A DNA stretch of 64,000 bases, taken from the NCBI GenBank assembly GCA_013396755.1, contig VWZF01003333.1, forward strand, positions 1,163,363 to 1,227,362. Direction: 5' to 3'. This DNA comes from Sclerurus mexicanus (taxonomy: Eukaryota; Chordata; Aves; Passeriformes; Furnariidae). How positions within the stretch are numbered: the stretch's first letter is position 1; the number at the start of each line of letters is the position of its first letter. The translations under genes and the position numbers were made by a program. Below are positions 14,600 to 27,400 of this stretch, piece after piece. Below the pieces are notes generated by a model. The model saw only the letters and a program-made list of their open reading frames with translations, had not been told where the DNA came from and searched no databases.

Positions 14600-15450
14600 T
14601 CAGGTCCTGGATCGGGCAGGAGATATCTGCCTCTGTTTTTGAGCCTCTGCTGCTCTATTCTTGTCTTGTTCCTCTGCCTTTCTCCGCTCCTCTTTTAGCT
14701 CCTTGTATCTCCATTTGGGAATCTGCAAATAGGGGTCATCCTTTGCACTGCTCCTCCTCCTCGTCTTTTCTGGCTGGAAGGTGGGTGGAGGAGCCTTGCT
14801 GACACGGACTTTGGGGATGACAAATCCTGGCCTGACGCTGCTCCGTCTAAGCAGGTGGAGTGGCAGGAGGCTTGCTTTCCTCGTGGCTACAGCATTCACT
14901 TGAGAGACTGCAAGGCTGATGGGCTGCAGGCTCGCTCGGCGTTCCTTCTTCTTGGCGATCACTGTGACTTTGGAGTTCTGAAAGAGCTTCTCGTAGCTGC
15001 TAACATGATCTTTGTCTTGGGAGCGGATCTCCTCTGCTCTCTGTTTCCTAAGGATTTCCTGCACGGCCAGTCTGCGTTTGCCAACAGAGGGTGGGCTGCC
15101 GGGGCACACAGTCCGGCATGCCAGAGCAATGAAAGGACTGCCCAGGCTTGTTGTCACCTTCACCATGTGGTCAAGGACCCCATCTTCTTCTGGGCCATAG
15201 AAGGAGTGGAATGAGACAGCTGCCCTTACGCACTCAGAAATCTTCTGCAAACAGCTTTTTGGCTCTGCAGCCTTGGCAAGAAATTCCTTCATCTTTGGCC
15301 ATTCTGGTTTATATTGATCAGAAAACTGTTCTGGGCATGGCCTGTCCATCAGCTTTTGCATGATGAAGGCAGATTCTGACCTTCCTGTGAAACAAGCCCA
15401 TTCCCATGAAGTCAGTCCACGGCTTGGGTCAGTCGCATGAACATTTGCCC
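14600..15450 (-). CDS. ANKRD33B: ANKRD33B terminal coding exon 4 (residues 234-516 and stop)
   Basis: The exon completes Gly234 and encodes ANVHATDPSRG, SWEWACFTGRSE and LMDRPCPEQF, which form the last ankyrin repeat. After a linker come VLDHMVKVTTSLGSP, the SVGKRRLAVQEIL block, and a C-terminal basic region with four R-x-x-S type sites (near Ser407, Ser427, Ser437/438 and Ser467/468). The IPKWRYKELKEERRKAEEQ tail is likely helical. The frame ends SPARSRT then TGA at 14602-14600. The acceptor follows a run of 16 T (minus sense) and ends GAG, a weaker base before AG than the usual C or T. The phase joins exon 3 exactly, and the residues downstream align with human ANKRD33B. Confidence 0.94.
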
Positions 15451-18400
15451 CTCAAAAAAAAAAAAAAAAGAAAAACAATTAGTGTAAATTAATGAAACCA
15501 CCCACTCTTTTGTTGCTTTGATCAGAGATGAGTCAGGCAAATCCCTGCAAGAAAACATCACATAAGATGCACACTAGTATTTGTATCAAAATGATCATGC
15601 AATAGGACAGATCAGATTTCTGGCTTTCTGAACTCCTGATTTATTTAAAACAAAGTAAAAGATATTAAAGCTGTATATATAAAATTCTCTTTAAACAGTA
15701 CAAATAATTAAATAATGAATTTCAGCTGCACTTAATCTTGGCTGCCATTTTAAAATCCACTCACTTGAGCTCACAAGAAAAGAGTGATGACTATGGAAAG
15801 AAACAATTCTGTACACAAAAATCCTCCCCATACCGAATACTGAACATTGCACTGATGACTGACACTTTTAAGGGAGATCTTGGGCTAATGATCACAAGTT
15901 CCGTGAAAATAACAGCTCATTGCTCACTAGGGGTGAAAACAGCAAATAAAATACAGGGAATTTCTAGAAAAGCATTTAAAATAGAGAAAACCAGAATTTT
16001 TTTAAAAAGGGGGAATAGACAAAATAACAACTGTAAAATTCATTTTCTCTTATCTCCGAAAGGACACTGCAGAATTAGGAAATGTTGAGAGGATGGTAAC
16101 AAGGGTGATTAAATGTAAGGAAAGTTTCCATAAATGTCAGAGAGCAGATAATGGGTGAGATGGACCTTCAGTCTGAGCCAAGAACAGCTGTTCTCATCTA
16201 CCTGAGATTACCAGACCTAAGGAAATGAAGCCATTGTTAGCAAAAACATGCTGTTATTGCCATGAGACCTTATGATCAGTCATAAGAGGCAGCTGGGACA
16301 GAGGCTAGACAGCAGAGGCCTACACATCTGAAGTACAATCTTAGGTCCTGGAAAGAAATGATTTCTAGTGGCCTGTCCTTCTCCCATTCCCAATTTATGA
16401 TCTTTATTCATCCAATTCTGATATCTGTCCTCATCACGTTTTATTTTTTCATGTATTTCTCCATCCTTCTCCCCCTCTGCCTCCCTTTCGATCTCTCCAT
16501 GTTCTCATAAGCCCACACAGAGAGGCTTCTGCCCTGGTTCTTCACTCTTTGCTTTCAAGTGGGGTTACACACTTCTTCTTTACGACTTCTTTACTACTAT
16601 ATTTATATTCCTTGTGAACCAGAAAATTGCAGGGAAGTCCTCTCAGTTCTGGTATTAGGGTGGGACTGTGGGCATTTGTCAATGACAGTGGTGTGTTTCC
16701 AGTTCACACAGAAGAGCTCTGCAAAGGACAGAGGAAAGCTCAATACAGAGTGCACCAGTGAGAGAATTGCTGCAGAATGAGCAGCAACCAGGGGTTTGGA
16801 AGCTGAAGTTAGCAGGATACTGTTGCAAATCCCAAACACATTACAGCTTGTGAATGCTCAAGGGTACCAAAGATAGTCCAAAACTAGCTTGAAGTCAACA
16901 ATTAAAAAGAATCTCATAGATCTGTCAAGGACTTGACAACTGATACACATCCTGTGCATGGCACCCAAGTGACCCTGGGCACACCACCTGGGCACGCACA
17001 TCTGGATGTTCTACAGTATATGGGCATGTAGGTGAATGAATTAAGTCAAAAGGAGAATGAGTGAATACTCTAGTTTCAGACAGACATATTCTTAAGCTAA
17101 AAATCCTCTGGTTTATATTCTGCCTTTGAACTTCGACTGATCTCAGAGAGAGCTTTGCACGCTCCAGTGTGCAGACTTTGCTCAGCATGTTCCCTGGGAC
17201 GGGCACTTTGCCCAGCTGCTTTCAATGTAACAGAGCTTTGCAACATTCCCTCGCCCCTCCCAGCCCTGTAGATAATTTCTGAGTTCTTTGAAAGAGTTTA
17301 AAGCTGGGATAGGAACAATGTTTGACCTATTGAAGTGCTTCTCTACCAGATAGAGCATCATTATCAAACAGCAAACCCAAAACTGACCTACACAGACCTT
17401 GTCACAAAAGAAAAGACAATCTGCCCCATTTCTTTGGAAGAAGGAGATGTCCAGAGACTGAGACCTGAGGAAAAGACCAGGGAAATACCATGATAACTTT
17501 TTCTTCAGGGTGGATTTTCCTGGTGACAGCATTTCAAACTAGAATAAGGAGGACTTGATATAAGGAATGATAACTGTTTGTGAAGGGTTCAGTATAACCC
17601 TCCCCACAAAGGATGTTTTGCCATTACAGAAAAGCAAAGGAAAAAATCCCTAAAAAGATGCTAGAGACACAGACCAAGAGTGAATATGGACAGAGAGAAC
17701 CTAAGTGAAAGAGCTGTTCTCCGTTTAAGTGGAATTCGAGTGGAATTTGCAAAAAGGACCAGTCAGAGAGAGAGCATGCAGGGACTCAAGCATGGGGCCG
17801 ACTGGAAAGGAGAAAGGAGGCAAAGAGGAGGAAAAGTCAATCAAATCAAAGAGTTCATTAGCTCTGGATTGAGGAAAGGATTGCAAGATATCAGAGGCAG
17901 CAGGGTTTGATGAGGTTCATGACTGCAGAAGTTACAGTTGAACCAGTGTGGGGAGTAAAAAAGACATACAAACACACACCCTTCTGCTCCACTAGCATGG
18001 TTTGAACCTTCCTACCCAGAGTTCCTACCCTTGAATCTCTCCCATCTCAGTCTAGCCTCTTGCTCCAGTCCCTTCTTAACACTTGCCTTGATCTGTACTC
18101 CTTCCCACTAGAGCTGACTGGGACCGTGGCAGACTACATGGAAGTTGTTTCCTTGCTGTACATATAACACGCAAGGAATTAATACAGGAAGAAGAGCAGC
18201 TAAAGGAATTGTCTTCAAATATAAAATCTACAGACCACTGCTTGCCTTTGCAGGTCTGATATGGTGCAGCTGTGAGAATTTGGATCAGAGTTGTTCAAAG
18301 GGGGCAGTGTGAGAAAGTTCTCATTGGGGTTCTCCACCTTTGCCTGTGGAGTGCACTCAGCTCTGGGTCATCTCCCTTTGAAGAGAAGCCCACTCCATCT

Positions 18401-21400
18401 GACAGGTAAGTCCCCAGGTGTTTTGGAAAGTTTATCTCAGAAAACAATACTACAGAGTATTGAAATCCCAACCTTTCTACAGGAATCAATGCTGACTCTG
18501 TACCTTGTATCGTAAAATCTCTTTTAAGGTGTGATTTACTATAGTTGTATTGATTTTCTGTACAAGTCAGGAGGCATTCCTGAACAAACTGTCACTCAGC
18601 AGAATGCCTTATCTGCAATAGACATGAATAGTCATGTCCTTTTCTGAATGTGACAGCAATCTTATTGAACTAATTGTCATTTCAGTGTAAGTACAGCCTA
18701 CAAGTTTTCTTTTAGGAAAACTGCACTTGCCACTCTTACCTTACTTTTCCTAAAAGTTGCCCTGAATATAATTTTCAGCACAATTAGTTTGAATACACAT
18801 GCTTCTACAGGATACCAATATCCTATTTTATTAAGGTTTAATGTCCCTTGAGATGCAAAACTGATATCCCGAGTTTAAAGGCGGTGTGTGAGGAAGCTCA
18901 GGTATTGTTACCGACCTGTTTTATAGGCAGAATTTAAAGCCCAGTCCCCAGATCCATGGCCAATCCGACAACTTTGCTAAAGCAGCAGTGAGTTTACACT
19001 GGAGGTTACAGCAGGGCTTGACACGTGAATAATAATCAGCATTTCTGGCTGGCTCATGTGATGAGTGCTGGCAGTGGTGCAGTCCTGGCAGAGCAGCAGC
19101 CTGTGACAAACTGCAGATGAGAGACCAGGTTCCCCCCACGCACGCTGTGCACTCACGAATAGCAAATTCACATGTTCCAAAGATTCACTTTGAAGAGCAA
19201 CATTATGGCCAAGTGTCTCAGAGTGCCTTAATCTTGTAGTGATTGACCTTGGCCACACTCCAGGAACGCAAATTTCAGAAAGAGCAGTCACTTTGACAAT
19301 CCAGCTCCAACCATCTGTCACACATTGCTGTTACCTTTTCCCCCATCTGACTGTGCTAAATTCATGCTTAGGCAGCCAGGAAGGTGAGATATTTTGCTTT
19401 ACTGACCTCCTGTGTTGCTGTAAGTAGCTGGCCATCAACAGAGGTCTTACCTGAGCCACTGAACAGACACTGGGTTTAAAAACCTCACAGCTGTAACTCT
19501 TCTCCAAACACACATACCTGCTTTATAGCTGTGAAAGTAGACTCACCCATTATGGGTGTTTCCTCCTAGGTTGCCAGGCATATTTATGTTTTAACATAGA
19601 ACTTGGCTGGTTTATTTGTGAAATGGATTTCTTCACCAAATCTTTTAACAATAATTTCTTTTACATCCTTCAGCACACTAGCACCTTATTGTCAGCAGCC
19701 ACTCAGTATCCTTTAAGTCCCAAACTACTTCTAAATCCATTCTGAATGAGCATCTTCCTCCCTCCATTTCACCAGAATCTGCAGTGCTAAAAAGTATTCA
19801 GATATTAAAATGGATGCAGGCAATTTACCACATTTCCTTTGTGGCCCTTATTTTGAACTGAAAAAGTGAGGACTGCAAAATACTCACTAAAACATATATA
19901 TAAATTGCAATTTAGAAACTCAAGGGTATATTAACTCTACACCTCTTTAGTCAGTGGATGGTCTTTGGTATCCCCACTATCTCTGATGTACAAACAGGCT
20001 GATACAATTTTCTGTTGATAAACTCAGACAGAGGTTAAGAAAGAAAGAAAGCCATTTTCTGACTGACTAAAGGTTTGTTCTCCCCAATATTCTGTATTCT
20101 TATGAATCATGAAAACAAGAAGGTGGCTATTCAGATGCCAGATGCAGCAACCAAAATAGTGAACTTTGCTATCAATATGTTTTGTACAAGAACCAGAATA
20201 AGAAGTACTGAGTTATCTACAAAGCTGAAAGAATGTGAAATAGCTTCTAGTGACCCAAACAGAAAGAACAGGCTTCCATCAGATCTCTAGTGATAATAAT
20301 AGAAGGCCATGACACTGTAAGGCCAATTTGATAAGTCAAAAGTCTTAGAATTGAAGTTTTATTTTAAGATCCATAATGGGCACTGGAAAATTCTGAACTA
20401 GCATCTGCACAACGAATTTGTTAGTGCAGAAAGTGCACCTGTTTCTAGCAGTACTCTAGCTCTGATAGTTGTTTTGTAATTTTGTGTCATAAACTCTAAA
20501 ATGAATGATCTGATTCTAAAGCCATGATTCCAGTGTAAGAGGCTGCAGAACCTTGCAGAAAATAACATGCCAGTTTATCATATCATCTAAACATTTTCTG
20601 TGTCATATCAATGTCTAGAAACTGGATATTATGAAATGAATGATAGTAATATCACTATGCTTGATAAATGCTCAAATATTTTGATTATGAGGGGTTAGAC
20701 TTCCATGACAGCAAAATCACTGAAACAAACTACTTATTGAAGATCCTTCTCAATGAAACAGACCCGTAGGACTCTTGGTCTAGACAGTCACAATATTCAT
20801 GTACCATTTGTTATCATTTCCATAATATTCAATTTGTGTCAAATATCTGCAACAGAAATACAAGAATATATACTAATATAAGCGAGTTCTTTATTATAAA
20901 TAATTTATATGCAAAGTACTTAATATTAAAGAAACATGTAACATTGTGGCCGAAAGATACTGTATACTAGGACTCCTCCTGTAGAGGCTGTTGCCTCTCA
21001 AAGGGTGTTCTGAATCTCCTCTCCTTAACCTGGAATACAATACAGCTGGAAATTCAACTGCAGACAAGAGCCAGTAGCAAGTGTCATAATTTCTGTTCTC
21101 AGATGTGAAGAGAGACAGGGGGGCAGAGACAGACCTGCTCACTCCCTGTGCCACAATTCTCCTCTCAGCAGAGACAGACCTGCTGCTGCCCTGTTGCCCA
21201 TAAACCTGGAGACCAAACTCAGAGCTATAGAAGCATTAGAAAACAATCTATGTCACCAAATTTCCCACCAATGTTCCCAGCGGAATATGGCCCCTACACC
21301 CAGTTCTCCTGATAGAAGCCAGAGCCCGCCAAGCTCTCCAGTCCTTGTCCCATCTGGAGGCAGAAGTGGAGGTCTGGCTGTGATAAGAGAAATAGAAACT

Positions 21401-24400
21401 TTATTCACAGTATCCCATGAATCCCCAAATAAGGAACAATATAATCCACCAGGTTTTGGTGGCAGAACACAATGACACTGTGCCTGCTCAAGAACTGAGG
21501 TCAAGATGAAGAAGAAGACCCAGAAGGACCAAAGAAGGACTTCCAATAGGGATGTAACTATGAACATGTATTAAGTAAGCCAGAATGTCTAATGAATATG
21601 TAAACCATTTGTGTAATAAAAAGCCCTGTCCATCTGTCATTTGGCAGGTTCACTTAGAGGAGCTATCCTCTGAACGTCCAGCATGCTGAATAAAGAATGC
21701 CCTTTTTAACATCTACAAATTGGTAATAAGAAGTTTGTTTCTGCCACTTTTCGGTATCAGCTGTGGTCCCACCACCATCATGCACCCTTGCACCATCACA
21801 CACACAGGGCTGACAGCAAGAGACCTGCAGGTCTTTCCCAGCTGTACAGTGAATTTCATTAACTCCTTTTCTACAAATTTTGATGATTCCATGCCCCTAA
21901 CTCTCCTGGAGACAATGAATCTCACCCTGAGAGCTCTTGAAGAACTCCTGGATGAGTTTCTATGGGCAAACTGAGTGCCCCTGGACCTGCAGCATATGCC
22001 TTGTCCACCTTGTCTATGTCTTATTTAAAAGCTGCACCCATTTCCAGGAAAGGCTGCACTGCAGCTCTCAGAGCAAACACCCCAAGAGCCAATTTTCTTC
22101 TTGGTGTTTTTGTATGACTGACAAAGAAGTAACAAAGCACTTTGCATACCTGCCATCATCAAGGCTTTCACACATTCGGTTCGGCCCTGCATCGCAGATT
22201 TCATCAGTGCGGTGAATCCAAACGCATTCCTCTTCTCAATATCAAGCCCAGGAAAATAGTTCAACAAATAGTTTGTAATGGTTATGTGCCCTTTAAAGAA
22301 ATGAAAAAGCAGAGAAAATATGTCACAGAATGAAGGTGCTCTCTCAAGGTTAAGCCAAAAATTACTCCTGCAGCTCTGGTAACTGGAAAATGCAGATAAT
22401 TAATAAGATCTCTTTTCTTTGTGTACTCTTCCACTCATTGCAGTGATCAGCCTTAGAGCTGATTGTTGTTGTCAGCATTAAGTGGCACTGACTTGTGACC
22501 AGAGTGTTGAGATAGGAGGTGGAAAACCTGGGTTCCCACCTTCTCTCAAGTTGCTCTCCTCTCTGAAGTCAGTTTAAGGTAAGGCAATAATTGAAGACCA
22601 CAGTCACTCTGAGGTTGCAAGAGGCCCCAGTGAGCAGCAATGCAAAGGGAATCCCTACAGCTTAAAGAAAGGTGGCCCATCACCAGGGGGAACCGACTGC
22701 AAAGGTTCAGCTTTTTCCTTCCCCTGGCGAAACTGAGCCTTACAATGAGTGATTCATTAAAAAGTGATGATTATGCATAGTTGTTCCAGCCAATAATACT
22801 AAAAAGCCATATCAGGTCTGATACAATAAAAATGACTATTTTGTGTAGGATCCCACATTTTTATTTTTCCATCTGACAGTGTAAACCCACTTGTCTACTC
22901 GCCAGCAATAGGAAAATGGGTCTGAAGTTCAGTTTTGGTAGTTAAAAAAAAAAGACAAGTTCTGTTTCTAAAAGCAACTGTTGTTGCCATTTGTGTGCTT
23001 TGTACACCAGGATAACTGGTGTTATCAGCAAGGGCATACTGAGGAGTTGAAGACATCTCTGGCTAAATGTTGGAAGCCCAATTAAGACATCAAATTTTTA
23101 TAATTGGACTATCAGACGAATAGCTAGTGTCATTATGATTCATTTAAAACAGTTTTCCCTTCACTTGTCAATCATTTTATGATGCTTTGATGCTTTATAA
23201 AATAATGCAGTCTGTCAGGCAGCTGCAACAATCACAATTTAATTACTAGGAGCTGTAAAAATATTCTGTCATATCACTCCACAGTCCAGCTGAATATTCT
23301 GTGATGCATGACATTCAAATTCATCTAGAAATGTTACTGAAGCAGATTATAATTCATACAGGACAATTTAAAAAGTCTATGGTGTCACATCTGGTGTAGA
23401 TTTAATCAGCAGTCACTTTGTACCAACACAGTCCTGCATTCACTTTGAAAAACAAGTTAAGAAAATCTTTACTGATTATTTTAAGATGTTTTGCAGGTGT
23501 TACTCTTCCTCTCCTATAATTTTTTGTACTCTGCTACCTTTCTGCATAACTGGAGACTCTCGTAAAACCTGAACAGATGTAGAAATAGTGCAGATCAGCT
23601 GACAAACTCCAGAGTTAGAGAAAACCTAAAAAAGAGCTCCCTGTAGCTTGAGCAGTTTGATGAGAATGAAATATAAATATTCAGCGAAGCACAACAAGAA
23701 GAACAAAGCAAAAGTGAACCAGGTTCAGGGCAGGATCAAGTGACTTAGTCCTGCTTACACAATATAGAGGCTTCAGCTTCACTGACTTCATGGCATAAGA
23801 GCAAATCCTGGCAGGGTATTGGTTAGTACTGGCAGAATGCTTGTGCCCAAAGCATTTTGCAGGACATTCTCTGTTTCTCTGGTGTAGAGCTTGTGTCTTC
23901 ATAAAGGCTTTGGAACAGCTAAAATACTGCTTTTTGACCACAGAAACCAAACTGAAACAAGGAGAAGTAATAGAATGGAAGATTTTTCAGCAATTATTAC
24001 ATCACTAATGATGTTCTTCCCTTTGCCAAAAGTATAATTGCAGTAAGAGACAGTTTGTAAATCTGGGGTAATCCTAAAAGTTAATCCTGAAAGACCTTGC
24101 TCAACCTCAGCTCTCCAGGGGACTACAGATGGCCTCAAATGAGACAGAAAAAAATGCCAGCAATAAAATAACAAAGAAAATCAAGAAGTTTGTGATTCTC
24201 AGAAGTTTTGTGTCTCAGGGATTCCTGAGAACCACTTCAATTTTAATCTGCAAGATCTTCAATCCTCTGAGGTTTGCTTCAGATTTCTAGTTCAAACAGA
24301 TATAAAATTCAAAGCAAAACTCAGAGATGCCAAGTTTTTGTTCAATCCCTGACATATGCTTTTGATTTAAGGCCATGAAGTTTGCTTTGGTTCTTCAGTG

Positions 24401-27400
24401 TCTGGGTGCACTAGCAGCGAGTACTTAAATCATAAACCAGGTGAGTCTTCTGTGATGTAAAGTCTGCTACGAAAGCCGTATGCAGCTCTAAAATAAATGA
24501 GCCTGGCCTAAGCCAGTTTGGTGATACTGAATTCAAATCAGGCTTTTGCTGTTTGCAAGCCAGATCTATCTTCTACCAGAACTGGCATGCTAAGGGTACA
24601 CTTCTTCTCCCTGTGAGCCATATTTAGAGATCAGCACAGATGTCTGTAATAGCTTAATTCACTTAATTGCTGCCACAAAGGAAATGCCTGTAATGATGAC
24701 AATATTACCTAATAATCTGTGTAATAGAGGCAGAAGGATAAGCTGCATAGTAAGAAAGATGGTATGTCAAATAATATTGCAATTTTGAATAGTACCTGCA
24801 AAACACTTTTCTTTAGTTTGTGGGTGGTGAATGCTTTCTCACTTATGGATGGAACAAAAGACACCCAGAATGCTTTATCGTCTGGATGTTTTAGGTGTTT
24901 GTGTTTTTACGTCTTTCTTAATGAACAGAAGCTGGGATAACTTCCCAATTTTGTGTTCTCAACTCTACAGCCTTGCTCCAGACCGGTCTCTGTAACATAA
25001 AATATCTATACTTTGCAAGCAAATTCAACTCTCTCTGAATACCAGTGCATGCCAATTACCTCACACTGATTTAGTTATGTCCCCAGCAGAACAGAGAAGA
25101 AAAAAAATAAAAAAAGTAATTTTCCTCCTTTTCCCTTTTTTTTGGAAATCACTCTCCTTTCTCTTTCTTCACACTTGTTATTTCAATCTCTCATTCGCAT
25201 CAATCTCCCATTTTTTTCTACATAGTCCTCGTAATGATGTTTAATGATTTTGCTTCTGCTTCAACATCACCACTGTTATTTTTCTACACTAGTGAGCTTG
25301 TTAAGAAAGTACTGCTTTTCACTGATCCCTCCAACCTGTCATTCTCAGGTCAGCCCAGGAAGAAAACTTCAGCTTTAGATGTGTGGGGTTTTTTTGAAGG
25401 ATGAGAATTTTAAATTATCAAAACTTTCCATAGGAAATCTCATACTTTTGGTATAAATAACAGTGACCTCAGAATAATTTATTTTGCCAAAAATGTTATT
25501 ATTTTTGTGGCCTAAAATTAAAAAAAAAAAACAAACAACAAATAAATTCTCCACTAAAGACAAGCTTATATAAGTTTTGCTTTCAGATCTTTATAATACA
25601 CTGCACAGCATCACTACTTAACATTCAGCAATAATTAAGCAGCATCTATGGCACTGTGGCTCCTCTGGTTGCAATGTTAACCTCACAGTAATCTCTATTA
25701 ACACTACAGCATCTTGTGATAATTAATTAAATAACTGGGGTAAACACTGTAGCTCAGGATTATCACAGGCAGGGGAAAACATCCAAGTTGTTGAGGGTTT
25801 GTATAAGCTTCTGCTGACTGCAGTAATTTCCAGTTGCTTTGGGGATCAATAGCAAGTCCTGGCAGAGAGTGTCAAGTCAATGTCAGCCCACTGGATTAAT
25901 TCTGAGCTCATTATCGTGAGTTATAAAGGTCAGGAAGGAGTCAGTGTTAAACCTTTTGTAGTCCAAATTTATATTAGGGCAGATAAATAAAAGCAGATTA
26001 ATGATTTGGAGACTTCTCCACTCTCTTTGGAAAGCTGTTATACTCATGACTTTGCTATGGATGTGACTGCTGTGGTCACAATTCTTTCTTCTGGTATTCA
26101 AGACCCATCTTGCAGTGACTTCTTTAGCAGAGTTCGTTTTTTGGTACAACACAAGGCCAAGCTGGGTACTACCTGGAAATGTCCAGTGGCACTGTGACTA
26201 AATTACCATGACAATGGAACTGCCCCAATCTTTAGACATGACTTGTAATGTCCATTGACATTTCCTGATGGAAATTATTTTCCTTCAAGCAGCCAGTGTC
26301 TGCGAGTGAGTACTATGTCCTATGAACTTCCACAAACAGCCCATACTCTTCATCAGTCAGAAAGCATGATAAAAGATCAGGTGTGCATTTCCTTGTAAAG
26401 TCACTGCCTTTGTGGAGCATGCTGGAGGGATGCAAAAGAAATCAGGGATGCAGAGCTAGGTGGCCCTTGATAAAAATGTGATGGCATGCTTGGTGAAATT
26501 TTTCCTGATTTACATGCTTCAGTACTTTGTTAAAAGAAACACTTGTAAGAGAAAACTAAAGCTTGCCTTAAAGACTAAAGCACAGCCTTCCAATTTTAAC
26601 AGAAATAATCAACTAATTGTTTTTTAATTGTACACTTGAAACTAGTAACTCTCTTGGGAGTTTCTCTTGCATTTAAGTGATCTGTTATACCCATTCACTG
26701 AATATTACCATGCTGAGTGGTATAAAAGAAAGCCTGGGGCTAAACCTGCTCTCACTCCAGTCTGCATCAGGATTAACATGGTCGATGTCAATATCAGTCT
26801 GTTATAAAAGGAGCACTGGCAAACACTACGTCCTGCTGAGGATGTTTTGCTTTTAACTATGCAGTGGATAAAGAATGTCTCAGCAGATAAGATATTTCTT
26901 AATGATCATACATTTTCCTGCAGTCGGCAACTACTATAGACTCACTGAGTTGATGTAACAAGCAAAGGAGAAAAGATTCTATGAGCAATAATACAGCACA
27001 TTACACGTCCACAGTGTTCACTTACTGCTTGCCAGAGCAAACATAGGAAAATAATCTAAAAGGAATGAAGCAGTATAGTATATGCACACTTGGGACAAGA
27101 TTTTCTCTATTTTTTAAATTAATGACATCTACTAGAAATGTCTAGCTATGTCTGTCTTAATCTGCAGGATAAATATTACTGTAGATTAATTAGTTCAAAG
27201 AAAATAATTACAATCTTACTTGGGAGTGGGCTTTGCCAGGATTACTTTATGCAGTCTAATTTCTTTTATTGATTTGAAAAAAAATTCCTAAAAAAGTTAC
27301 CAAAACACACACTCCTCTCAAGACCCTGTATGTAAGAGGTGATACAGAGAGCCTTACCTGCCTGTGCAGCTGTAATTAGAGCCGTGTTCCCTTCATTGTC

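Larger units (their letters stand above)
15451..22149 (-). other. ANKRD33B: ANKRD33B intron 3
   Basis: The intron runs from the GTATGC donor to the poly-T acceptor. It holds an old CR1-like tail at 16085-16205, a 12-bp inverted repeat at 18709-18756 and an ERV/LTR-like block at about 21.1-21.72 kb. No other coding or RNA gene was recognised. Confidence 0.85.

Noticed and set aside
14855..15363. Plus-strand open frames over exon 4
   Set aside because: Antisense shadows of the ANKRD33B terminal exon, whose minus-strand product is clearly homologous to a known protein.
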